A DNA stretch of 55,819 nucleotides. It comes from Acidobacteriota bacterium. Its GTDB lineage: Bacteria > Acidobacteriota > Terriglobia > Bryobacterales > Bryobacteraceae. The translations under genes were made by a program, and so were the position numbers. The stretch spans positions 1-55,819 of the forward strand of contig JACQZS010000091.1 of the NCBI GenBank assembly GCA_016213725.1. The letters run 5' to 3'. Shown here one piece after another: positions 25,512 through 34,400 of this stretch. The notes under the pieces were generated by a model. It did no database searches and was not told where the DNA came from. It worked only from the letters and a program-made list of their open reading frames with translations. The stretch's first letter is position 1. Each line of letters starts with the position of its first letter.

Positions 25512-27365
25512 CTATCTGGGCCGGAGCGGTGGAAGGTCCGCCGCGGGCCTGGCCGGCTGGCCGGCCCTCAAGAGGAAGGGAGCGAGTGCAGCGGTAACGG
25601 GCCAGCCTTCGGGACGCTCCAGGACGGCGAAGGTGCCTTTGTTGTATTCGGTGGGGAGGGCGCGGGCGCCGGTGGGCGTGCGGGGATCGGCAAGAAAGAG
25701 GGATTGCGGGGGAAGGATGGCGGCGAGGTCGGGCAGGTCGAAGTCCTGGAGGACGCCGGGGACGATGATTTCCGCCGCGTTCTGGTGCAGGCGCCACTGG
25801 GTGATGGAGAACCAGCTGGTGACGGTCTGTTCGAGGAGAACCGCGGCCAGATTGCCGTCCAGGGCGGCGGCGGCGAGGGCGGGGACGCCGGCGTTGCCGC
25901 GGGCCCAGAGCAGGATGCGGCTGGGATCGACATTGGGCGCGGCGCGCAGTTCGGCCATAGCGCCTTCGATTTCGGCGGTCTGGAGGCCGACGAGGGATTT
26001 GGAATAGAGCCATTGCTTCGCGGCGGCCTGGTAGGCGCCGGAGTAGCCGCCGCGGCCGGCGGGGAAGGCGGGCGGATCGACGGATCTGACCAGGAACCCG
26101 GCGGCGCGGAGAGCGTCGACGTCGGCTTTCGGAACTCCCGTGGCGAGGACGGCGGGGGCCAGGCCGGGCGGCGAGGTGCGGGCGAGCCGGGAGATCTGGG
26201 GGACCTGCAGGCGTTCGCGCACGAGGGCGCGGAGCTGATCCGGAGAGTTGACGGAGAGGGCCTTGCGCCGGCTGAAGACCTGGGCAGCGAGGCCGCGGTT
26301 GAGGGAGAAGACGGTTTCGCCGCCGAAGGAGGTGGCGAGCTGTCCGGTGGGCGTGACCCAGAGGGCGGACTCGGGTTCGGTCTGAAGCGGCGCTTCCTGG
26401 ACCTCGGCGCCGATGCCCTTGAGCTGGGTATCGAGGAAGCGGTAGGCGGCCTCGCGGCGCGGCTGGGACCAGCCGTGGGTATCGTCGTATTCGAAGAAGG
26501 CGATGCGGCCGGGGGCGTCGATGGCGGCGTAGTGCGAGCGGGCGGCCTCGAAGGTGGCGCGGGCGCCGGCGATGGGGAAATAGTCGCGGACGGCGGAGGT
26601 GATGAGGAAGGGGCGGGGGGAGAAGGCTTTGATGTAGTCGACGAAGTCGAGCCCCTGGGCGAGGAAGCCGGGGAGAATCTGTTCGGAGTCCTGGGGGCCG
26701 GGGCCCTCGAGGAGTTCCTTCCAGCGGGTGATGTAGCAGGAGGAGACGGCGGCGGCGAGGCGCGGCTCAAAAGCGGCCAGCAGCGCGGCCTGGGTGCCGC
26801 CGCCGGAGTTGCCGGCGACGGCGATGCGCTTGGGATCGACTTCCTTGCGGGTGGTGAGGTAGTCGAAGGCGCGGACGCCGTCCCAGACGAAATAGCGGGC
26901 GATGGGCGCACCGGTGAGGAGGCACTGGAGTCCGGCGCTGTTGTGCTCATTGACGCCGGGGGAGAGGCGGGACCGGCCGAGTTCGGGATCGAAGTACTCG
27001 ATGCGTTCGCCCTGGCCAGGGGGATCGTAGGCGAGGACGACATAGCCGCGGCGGGCGAGCGTGATCCAGGCGTGCTGATAAGTGGCGCTGGCTTTGCCGT
27101 TGTCGCTGTGGCCGGCGACGCCGAGGACGGCGGGGAATGGCGGCTGGCCGGCCAAGGGGATGTAGAGATCGGCAGTGACGCGGAAGTTGGGAAGGGAGTC
27201 GAAGACGACCTTCTCGACGCGATAACCGGGGCGCTCAAAGACGCCGGTGACGCGAGCGTTCAAAGGCGCGCGGAGATCGGGCAGGCCGCCGATCAGGGAG
27301 AGGAGTTTGGAATGCAGCTCGTCGGGCGCCTGGAAGAAGGCGAGCAGGAGAAGGAACGCGGGCAT
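25512..27365 (-). CDS. large exported alpha/beta hydrolase (acetyl-xylan-esterase/dienelactone-hydrolase type)
   Basis: 617 residues from the ATG at 27365. Signal-like N-terminus PAFLLLLAFFQA. The first half is a hydrolase domain: ADLYIPL, GVAGHSDNGKA, VVLAYDPPGQGER, nucleophile elbow GNSGGGTQAA, and FEYDDTHGWSQPRREA, which supplies the His. The second half (after about residue 330) has a weaker alpha/beta pattern (ILLWARGNAGVPALAAAAL, LFLADPR) that looks like a degenerate second hydrolase domain without a clear nucleophile. Substrates of relatives are acetylated polysaccharides. A TACAAT box lies nine bases before the ATG. Confidence 0.82.
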   Translation of the reverse strand: MPAFLLLLAFFQAPDELHSKLLSLIGGLPDLRAPLNARVTGVFERPGYRVEKVVFDSLPNFRVTADLYIPLAGQPPFPAVLGVAGHSDNGKASATYQHAWITLARRGYVVLAYDPPGQGERIEYFDPELGRSRLSPGVNEHNSAGLQCLLTGAPIARYFVWDGVRAFDYLTTRKEVDPKRIAVAGNSGGGTQAALLAAFEPRLAAAVSSCYITRWKELLEGPGPQDSEQILPGFLAQGLDFVDYIKAFSPRPFLITSAVRDYFPIAGARATFEAARSHYAAIDAPGRIAFFEYDDTHGWSQPRREAAYRFLDTQLKGIGAEVQEAPLQTEPESALWVTPTGQLATSFGGETVFSLNRGLAAQVFSRRKALSVNSPDQLRALVRERLQVPQISRLARTSPPGLAPAVLATGVPKADVDALRAAGFLVRSVDPPAFPAGRGGYSGAYQAAAKQWLYSKSLVGLQTAEIEGAMAELRAAPNVDPSRILLWARGNAGVPALAAAALDGNLAAVLLEQTVTSWFSITQWRLHQNAAEIIVPGVLQDFDLPDLAAILPPQSLFLADPRTPTGARALPTEYNKGTFAVLERPEGWPVTAALAPFLLRAGQPARPAADLPPLRPR

Positions 27366-27445
27366 GGTGCCCGGATTGTAGCGCAGCGGGCGGCTGGTTT
27401 GCGACGGGCGTTGCGGCGGGGCGCGCCGCCGGGTGCGGGGCCTGA

Positions 27446-27451
27446 TAGAAT
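27446..27451 (+). promoter_or_regulatory. -10 box seven bases before a start codon
   Basis: TAGAAT is followed by seven bases and the ATG at 27459. No Shine-Dalgarno sequence and only a weak -35. Another leaderless-type arrangement, in front of the second Gfo/Idh/MocA gene. Confidence 0.4.
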
Positions 27452-27458
27452 CTGGGCC

Positions 27459-28661
27459 ATGCCGAACCTGACGATGCACCGCAGAGACGTGATCCGCAGC
27501 GCCGCCCTGGCGATGACTGCCTCTTCGTATTCGAAGATTCTGGGCGCTAATGACAAAGTGAACCTGGGCGTGATCGGCTGCGGCGGACGCGGACAGGGCG
27601 TGATGGGGACTTTCATCAAGACCACGCAGGTGAACGTGACGGCGGTGTGCGACGTGTTCGGGGACCGGCGGGACCAGGCGGCAACGAAGGCGCCGGGCGC
27701 GAAGACGTTCGCCGAGCACCAGAAGGTGCTGGAACTGAAGGACGTGGACGCGGTGCTGATTGCGACGCCGGATCACTGGCATTGCCCGATTGCCATCGAT
27801 GCGCTGAACGCGGGCAAGGATGTGTATGTGGAGAAGCCGCTGTCGTTGAAGATCGAAGAAGGGATGCATGTGGTGAAGGCGGCGAGGGTGAACAACCGCG
27901 TGTGCCAGGTGGGCATGCAGCAGCGCAGCGGACAGCACTATATTCAAGCGCGGGAAGAGTACTTCAAGACCAAGAAGCTGGGCAAGATCACGCTGGCGCG
28001 GACGTGGTGGCACGGCAATGGAGCGCACCTGATGAAGGCGCCGCCGAAGATGGCGACGAAGCCTTCGAATCTGGACTGGGCGCGGTTTCTGGGGCCGGTG
28101 AAGTGGCGGGATTACGATCCGCAGCAGTACTGGAATTTCCGGGCGTACCTGGATTTCGGCGGCGGGCAGATTACGGATCTGATGACGCACTGGATCGACG
28201 TGGTGCACATGTTCATGGAGCAGGACAACCCGGTGTCGGCGGTGGCGGCGGGCGGGGTGTACTGCTACAAAGACGGGCGGACGGCGCCGGACACGATCAA
28301 CGTGCTGCTGGAGTATCCGGACCAGTGGACGGCGACGTTCGAGGCGACGCTGGCTCCGGGGCTCAGGGGGGCGGCGGTGGAGGTGTGCGGGACGGAGGGG
28401 AGCTTGTATATCACGCGGTCGGAGTTTGTGTTCCGGACGGCGGAACGGAAGCCGCAGGAGACGCGCGTGCAGAGCCCGCGCGACCAGACGATCGACCACG
28501 TGGAGAACTTCCTGGATTGCTGCCGGACGCGGAAGCTGCCGAATGGGGATGTCTACATTGGGCACCGGTCCGCGGCGGCCTCGCATCTCGGCAACATCTC
28601 ATACGTGCAGAAGCGGAGGCTGAAGTACGATCCGCAGCGGGAAGAGATACTGCCGCTCTAA
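27459..28661 (+). CDS. Tat-exported Gfo/Idh/MocA-family oxidoreductase, paralogue B
   Basis: 400 residues from the ATG at 27459. A much longer open frame upstream is antisense to the esterase and is not coding. The Tat-like signal is HRRDVIRSAALAMTASS. Rossmann motif NLGVIGCGGRG, core ATPDHWHCPIAID and DVYVEKPLSL, and the same C-terminal blocks as paralogue A (TDLMTHWIDVVHMF, GHRSAAASHLGNISY, FDPQREEILPL-type end). Alignment by eye shows long identical stretches with paralogue A. The stop is four bases before the nitrilase-family gene, so the two are co-transcribed and may act on one substrate. Confidence 0.9.
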   Translation: MPNLTMHRRDVIRSAALAMTASSYSKILGANDKVNLGVIGCGGRGQGVMGTFIKTTQVNVTAVCDVFGDRRDQAATKAPGAKTFAEHQKVLELKDVDAVLIATPDHWHCPIAIDALNAGKDVYVEKPLSLKIEEGMHVVKAARVNNRVCQVGMQQRSGQHYIQAREEYFKTKKLGKITLARTWWHGNGAHLMKAPPKMATKPSNLDWARFLGPVKWRDYDPQQYWNFRAYLDFGGGQITDLMTHWIDVVHMFMEQDNPVSAVAAGGVYCYKDGRTAPDTINVLLEYPDQWTATFEATLAPGLRGAAVEVCGTEGSLYITRSEFVFRTAERKPQETRVQSPRDQTIDHVENFLDCCRTRKLPNGDVYIGHRSAAASHLGNISYVQKRRLKYDPQREEILPL

Positions 28662-28665
28662 AGCT

Positions 28666-29523
28666 ATGACTGGCAAGACACTGCAAGTCTCGTGCGTCCA
28701 GATGCACTGGGCGCGGCCGATGGAAGAGAACCTGGCGAAGACGCTCGCATATGTGGAGCGGGCGGCGGAGGCGGGATCCCGCGTGGTGCTGTTTCCGGAA
28801 GCGAACCTGACGTCGTACTACTTTCCCTACGTGGTGGGGCTGGATGCGGGAGAGGTGCGAAAGGCGCTGGACGCGACTTGCGAGGCGGCGCGGCGGCACG
28901 GGATCTGGGTGATTGCCGGGACAGTCCGCAAGACCGCGGACCGGCACTTGAACCTGGCGCACGTGATTTCGCCGGACGGAACGATTGAGCACGAGTACGC
29001 GAAGGTGCACATGGCGGGGCGCGACGAGCAGCGCTACTGCCGCGGGGGAAACAAGCTGTCGCTGTTCGAGATCGACGGGGTGGTGTGCACGCTGGTGATC
29101 TGCCGGGATGGGCGGCATCCGGAGCTGTACCGGCTGCCGGCGATGGCCGGGGCGCAGGTGCTGTTCCATCCATCGTGCTCGTCGGATGAGATCGAAGCGG
29201 TGGCGTGGAAGAGGGTGTCCGGGCGGGCGCAGCAGCCGGTGGGTCCGAACTCGAAGATCTTCCATTGTGTGGCGAACACGGTGGGGCAGTCGCCGGACGG
29301 ATTGCAGACATCCTCGGGGATGAGCTTCATCCGGGAGCCGAACGGGATCCCGCTGGCGGAGGCGGGATTTTACCAGGAAGAGATGATCACGGCGGTGCTG
29401 GATCTGGAGCGGGCGGACCGGGGCTATGTGAGAGATTCGCTGCAAAACCCGCCGTTTCTGCGGGAGCACTGGGAGCGGATGGTGACGGAAGTAAAACAAA
29501 GGGCAGGACTACCGCCTGAATAA
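28666..29523 (+). CDS. carbon-nitrogen hydrolase (nitrilase superfamily amidase)
   Basis: 285 residues, no signal peptide, so cytoplasmic. The catalytic triad is visible: Glu in LFPEANLTSYY, Lys in YAKVHMAGRDE, and Cys in VICRDGRHPE. The pattern fits the amidase branches of the superfamily (such as carbamoylputrescine or beta-ureidopropionase-like enzymes) rather than true nitrilases. It hydrolyses a non-peptide C-N bond; substrate not deducible. It lies four bases after the Gfo/Idh/MocA gene and is clearly in the same operon. Confidence 0.88.
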   Translation: MTGKTLQVSCVQMHWARPMEENLAKTLAYVERAAEAGSRVVLFPEANLTSYYFPYVVGLDAGEVRKALDATCEAARRHGIWVIAGTVRKTADRHLNLAHVISPDGTIEHEYAKVHMAGRDEQRYCRGGNKLSLFEIDGVVCTLVICRDGRHPELYRLPAMAGAQVLFHPSCSSDEIEAVAWKRVSGRAQQPVGPNSKIFHCVANTVGQSPDGLQTSSGMSFIREPNGIPLAEAGFYQEEMITAVLDLERADRGYVRDSLQNPPFLREHWERMVTEVKQRAGLPPE

Positions 29524-29553
29524 GGCTTAACATCCGTGACGAGCCGGGTGTCC

Positions 29554-29559
29554 TAGAAT
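29554..29559 (+). promoter_or_regulatory. -10 box just upstream of the MoxR gene
   Basis: TAGAAT ends three bases before the annotated GTG at 29563 and six bases before a second in-frame GTG at 29566. Spacing suggests a leaderless transcript starting at the second GTG. The -35 region is poor. Confidence 0.4.
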
Positions 29560-29562
29560 AGT

Positions 29563-30558
29563 GTGGTGGCTACTCCCGCTCCTCTCCCGGAGGCCGTGTC
29601 CAAACTGGATGCGGTCCGTGCCGAAATCGGTAAAGTGATCGTTGGCCAGCAGCAGGTGGTCGATGGGGTTTTGATCTGTCTGTTATCGGGCGGACACGTG
29701 CTTTTGGAAGGCGTGCCCGGCCTGGGCAAGACGACGCTGCTGAGAACGCTGGGGCGGGTGCTGCACCTGAAGTACTCGCGCATTCAGTTCACGCCGGACC
29801 TGATGCCCGCCGATATTGTGGGGTCGATGATCATGGAGACCTCGGAGGGTGGAGCGAAGGCGTTGAAGTTTTCGCCGGGTCCGATTTTCGCCAACCTGGT
29901 GCTGGCGGACGAGATCAACCGGGCGACGCCGAAGACGCAGAGCGCGCTGCTGGAAGCGATGCAGGAGCGGACGGTGACTTCCGGCGCGGTGACACACCAA
30001 CTGGAGACGCCGTTTCTGGTGATGGCGACGCAGAACCCGATCGAGATGGAAGGAACGTATCCGCTGCCGGAGGCGCAGCTGGACCGGTTTCTGATGAAGA
30101 TTCTGGTGGAGTATCCGTCGCGGGAGGAGTTGAACCGGATTGTGGACCGGACGATACAGAGAGACGAGCCGGAGCTGAGTCCGGTAATCGACCGGGATTC
30201 GATTCTCTCGATCCGGCGGGCCTGCCGGGAGGTGCTGGTGGCGCCGCACGTGCAGGACTTCGCGGTGTCGCTGGTGATGGCGACGCAGCCGGGCACAGCG
30301 GGGTCCCATGCGCTGGCGAACAAGTACATCCGCTACGGATCTTCCCCGCGCGGCGCGCAGGCGCTGGTGGAATGCGGGCGGGTGCACGCCTTCATGCGGA
30401 GCAACGCGCACCTGTCGATCGACGACATCCGGGCGATTGCGCCGGCGGTGCTGCGGCACAGGATCATTCTGAATTTCGACGCGCACGCCGACGATCAGAC
30501 GCCGGAGACTCTGCTGGCAGAGATCATCTCGGCGACGGCGGCGGCGTCGGCGCGCTAG
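29563..30558 (+). CDS. MoxR-family AAA+ ATPase
   Basis: 331 residues starting at GTG 29563; the next codon is also GTG and may be the real start. Walker A is GVPGLGKT (residues 50-57), Walker B LVLADEIN, then sensor motifs in MATQNPIEMEGTYPLPEAQLDRF, typical of the MRP subfamily. MoxR proteins act as chaperones that mature or activate partner complexes, usually together with a DUF58 and VWA-domain proteins. Exactly those genes follow (19 bp, then 3 bp), giving the standard moxR - DUF58 - VWA operon. Confidence 0.93.
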   Translation: MVATPAPLPEAVSKLDAVRAEIGKVIVGQQQVVDGVLICLLSGGHVLLEGVPGLGKTTLLRTLGRVLHLKYSRIQFTPDLMPADIVGSMIMETSEGGAKALKFSPGPIFANLVLADEINRATPKTQSALLEAMQERTVTSGAVTHQLETPFLVMATQNPIEMEGTYPLPEAQLDRFLMKILVEYPSREELNRIVDRTIQRDEPELSPVIDRDSILSIRRACREVLVAPHVQDFAVSLVMATQPGTAGSHALANKYIRYGSSPRGAQALVECGRVHAFMRSNAHLSIDDIRAIAPAVLRHRIILNFDAHADDQTPETLLAEIISATAAASAR

Positions 30559-30576
30559 GCCCCACAGCTGAGAACA

Positions 30577-31491
30577 ATGGCGGCACCCCTACTCGACCGG
30601 CAACTTCTGGAACGGCTGGAACGGCTCACCATCCGGTGGCAGAAGTCGTTTCGCGGGCTGGTGGGCGGGCACAACATGTCGCGCTTCGCGGGTCCGGGGC
30701 AGGAGTTTCTGGACCACCGCCATTTTCACCACGGCGACGATCTGCGGGCGGTGAACTGGCGGGCGTACATGCGGCTGGAGAAGCTGTTCCTGAAGATGTT
30801 CCAGGTGGAGCCGCGGACGCCGATCCGGCTGTTGATGGACTGCTCGCTGTCGATGGCGGCCGCGCCGGACGAGAAGGACGTTTCGAAGTTCGACTTCGCG
30901 CGGAGGCTGGCCGCGGCGCTGAGCTTTGTGGGGCTGGTGCGGCACGACTCGATTCTGTTGCAGCCGTTTCACGAGCGGCTGGACGACACGTTTCTGGCGT
31001 CGGGCGGGCGGCACCGGTTCGGTCCGGTGAACGATTTTCTGGCCGAGCTGGAGCCTTCCGGCAAGACGGACTTTCTGCACATCGCGCGGCAGTTCATCTC
31101 GACGTACTCGAGGCCGGGACTGCTGATTGTGATCTCGGATTTCATGGACGACGCCGGCGTGGTCAAGCCGCTGCAGTATCTGAAGGACTTCGGCAACGAG
31201 CTGATGCTGGTGCAGGTGTGGAGCGACAGCGACCGCAAGCCGCAACTGGGGGGCGAGGTGAAGCTGACGGACGCCGAGACGGGCGCGGCGATGGAGCTGG
31301 CGCTGGACGACGAGGCGTGCCAGGCGTACACGGAGGCGTTCGACCAGTATTCGGGCGAGATTGAAGACCTGGCGCTGCGTTCGGGAGGAAGGTACGCGGG
31401 CTTTGCCACCTCCGTGCCGCTGGATGAGGCGATCTTCCAGGCGCTGCATGAAACGGGCGCGGAGTTGCAGCGCGCGGGGCGGAGCGCATAA
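30577..31491 (+). CDS. DUF58 family VWA-like protein
   Basis: 304 residues, soluble. The DUF58 hallmark is near the start: FRGLVGGHNMSRFAGPGQEFLDHRHFHHGDDLRAVNWRAYMR type motif (positions about 25-65), followed by the RLLMDCSLSM degenerate MIDAS strand and a VWA fold (GLLIVISDFMDD, ELMLVQVW). DUF58 proteins pair with MoxR ATPases and are thought to be adaptors for substrate complexes. The C-terminal end lies three bases before the giant VWA protein gene. Confidence 0.9.
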   Translation: MAAPLLDRQLLERLERLTIRWQKSFRGLVGGHNMSRFAGPGQEFLDHRHFHHGDDLRAVNWRAYMRLEKLFLKMFQVEPRTPIRLLMDCSLSMAAAPDEKDVSKFDFARRLAAALSFVGLVRHDSILLQPFHERLDDTFLASGGRHRFGPVNDFLAELEPSGKTDFLHIARQFISTYSRPGLLIVISDFMDDAGVVKPLQYLKDFGNELMLVQVWSDSDRKPQLGGEVKLTDAETGAAMELALDDEACQAYTEAFDQYSGEIEDLALRSGGRYAGFATSVPLDEAIFQALHETGAELQRAGRSA

Positions 31492-31494
31492 GAG

Positions 31495-34400
31495 ATGTTC
31501 TTCGTCAACCTGAGCGCGCTGGAGTTCTTGGCCCTGTTTACCGCGGTGGGCGGCGTGACGCTGGCGTTGTATCTGCTGATCCGCACCCGGCGGCAGCACA
31601 GGGTGGCGACGCTGAAGTTCTGGCAGGCGGCGCAGCGGAAAGCGCAGCAGCAGAGGCGGCGGAGGATCGATCAACCGCTTTCTCTGTTGATGCAATTGCT
31701 GGCGCTCCTGCTGCTGCTGCTGGCGATTGCTCAGCCGCGGTTCGGATCGAAGGAGAGTTCGGGCACGGACCACGTGCTGCTGCTGGACACATCGTCGTGG
31801 ATGCAGATTCCGGCGCAGCAGGCGGAAGCCAAGCGGCTGGCACTGCAGTGGCTGCGGCGGCTGCCGGCGCAGGACCGCGTGATGGTGCTGAGGTCGGACG
31901 CGCTGGCGACGCCGCTGACGCGATTCGATTCGACGGCGGCGGAGCGCGAGGCGGCGGTGCGGCAGGCGGCGCCATCGTCGTCGGCACTGGACCTGCACCC
32001 GTCGTTTGAAGTGGCGTCACAGGCGCTGCGGCTGAACGCGCAGCGCGCGGGCGAGATCGTATACGCCGGTCCGGCGCGGGTGAGCGACGCATCGGATCTG
32101 GCGGCGCCGTCGAACTTCCGGCTGCTGGCGACCAAGGCGCTGCCGGCGAACCTGGGTTTGACGCGGATGACCGTGCGGCGGCTGGCGTCGGAGCCCTCGA
32201 CCTATGAGGCATCGGCAACGGTGCGCAACTACGGCGGGGCGGCCAGGAACGTGGCGTTCACGGCAGGACTGGGCGGGGCGATCGTGTCGAGCCAGCTGCT
32301 GAGCGTGGCAGCCAACGGGGAGACGACGGCGCAGTTCCGCTTCCGCTCGACGGGCGCGGGGTGGCTGGAGGCGCGAATCGACGCGCGCGACCAGTTGCCG
32401 GCCGACGACCGGGCGACGCTGGAGATCCCCTCGCCGGCGAAGTTGAAGGTGGCGGTGTTCTCGGCCAACCCCGAGGCGCTGCGGCCGCTGCTGTCGTCGG
32501 ATGCGCGCATCGATGCCGTGTATCTGCCGCAGAGCGCCTACGCTGCGAACTACGATGCTGGGCTGCTGGTGCTGGATTCATTCACGCCGGCAGAGGCGCC
32601 GAAGCGGGCGGCGCTATATCTGAAACCGGGAGCGGCGTCGGCGTCGATCACGAAGTGGAACACGACGCACCCGATTGCGGCGGGGATTCGGTCTCAGGAT
32701 TTCCGGTTTGCTGGCGCGCGGCTGCTGAGCCCGGAAAAGGACGACGTGGTGGTGGCTTCGTCGTCAGAAGGCGCGCTGATAGTGGCGCGCGACGCGGCGC
32801 CGCGGGTGGTTTCGCTCGGCTTCCAGCCGATGTCGGCGGACCTGCGGTTTGAGATTGCGACGCCCCTGCTGTTCGCCAACATTCTCGAATGGATGGCGCC
32901 GCAGACATTCCTGCAGCAGGAGGCGCTGGCGGCGACGCCTGGCGCGGTCTCGCTGGATCTGCCGGCGGAGTACCCGGCGGACCAGATCAGGGTGCTGGAC
33001 GCGGAGGGCAATGCCCTGCCCTTCACGCAGGACGCCAAGACGCTGCGGTTCTTCACGGCACAGCCGTCGACGGTGCGCGTGCTGACGCCTAGCGTCGAGT
33101 ACGTCTTCTCGTTGTCGCTGCCGGGGCTGGGCGCGCAGGCATGGCAGCCGGGCACGGAGGTGGCCAGAGGGCTGGGTCCGGCGCTGGCGAGTTCGCCGCT
33201 GCCGAAGGATTTCTGGCAGGTGCTGGCGATACTGGGCGCGCTGCTGATCGGGCTGGAGTGGTGGCTGTTCCGGAACAAGCCGCACTCGCGGTGGTCGCTG
33301 GCGCTGAAGGTGGCGTCGATCGCCGCGGCGCTGGCCAGCGTGTTCCAGCCGAACGTGGGCGTGGAAGAGTCGAAGCTGGCGGTGGCGGTGCTGGCGGATA
33401 CGTCGGCGTCGGTACCGGGCGCGGATCTGCAGAAGGCGTCGCAATTCGTGGGAGAAATGGATTCGGCGCGCGGCCGGCACCTGATGCGGGTGCTGCCGTT
33501 TGCGCGGAGCGTGCGGACGCCGGCGCCGCAGGAGATGGCATCGGGTTGGAAGCTGATGAGCACGGCGGGCGAAGCGGGGCGGGCGACGGATCTGGAATCC
33601 GCGCTGCGGCAGGCGGCGACGGCGCTGCCGGCGGCGCTGGTGCCGCGCGTGGTGCTGATTTCCGACGGACGGGAGAACAGGGGTTCGGTGGCGCGGGCAG
33701 CGTGGCAGGCGCGGCAGCTGGGGATTCCCATCGATACGGTGCTGCTGAACGGACGGGCGGCTCCGCAACTGCGGATTGAGAGCGTGCGGCTGCCGACGGT
33801 GGCGTTCACGGGCGAACGGTTCCCCATCGTGCTGGACGTGACCGCGCCTGAGCGGGCCAACGCGACGCTGGAGATTTCGGCGGAAGGCAAGACGCTGGGC
33901 ACAACGCCGGTGACGCTAGATCCGGGGCAGAACCAGTTGACGGTGAGGGCGGCGATTGCGACCGCGGGCGCGATCGACGTGGTGCTGCAATTGAAGTCCG
34001 GAGCGCTGGGAGAGGTGCGGTTTGAACAGGCGGTGAGTGTGAGGCGGCCGCGGCTGTTGTACCTGTCGCAGGACGCGGCGGGGATGGAGACGCACCTGTT
34101 CGCGACGCTGGCCGCGGCGCAATTCGACGTGATTTCCGACGTGCCGCTGGCGGCGGCGAAGTTCGACGATTACCAGATCGTGCTGTTCAACAACTACGAC
34201 CTGGAGTCGATCGCGCCGGCGAGGAAACAGGAGCTGGAGAACTACATCCGGCAGGGCGGCGGGGTGATGGTGATCGGCGGCGAGCGGAACGTGTACGTGG
34301 AGAAGAAAGACCGCGCGTTTGCCGATCCGCTGGACCGGGCGCTGCCGGCAACGGTGGCGCCGCCGCGAAGCCCGGAGGGTGCGGCGCTGATCCTGATCGT

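Noticed and set aside
25512-28586. A 1024-codon minus-strand frame
   Set aside because: The first 407 codons are antisense to the Gfo/Idh/MocA gene and rich in His/Arg/Pro. The real gene starts at the ATG at 27365.
25296-28661. A 1121-codon open frame on the plus strand across the esterase and the second Gfo/Idh/MocA gene
   Set aside because: Its first 720 codons are the antisense of the esterase (Gly/Ala/Glu/Val-rich shadow with no family features). Only the last 400 codons from the ATG at 27459 are real.
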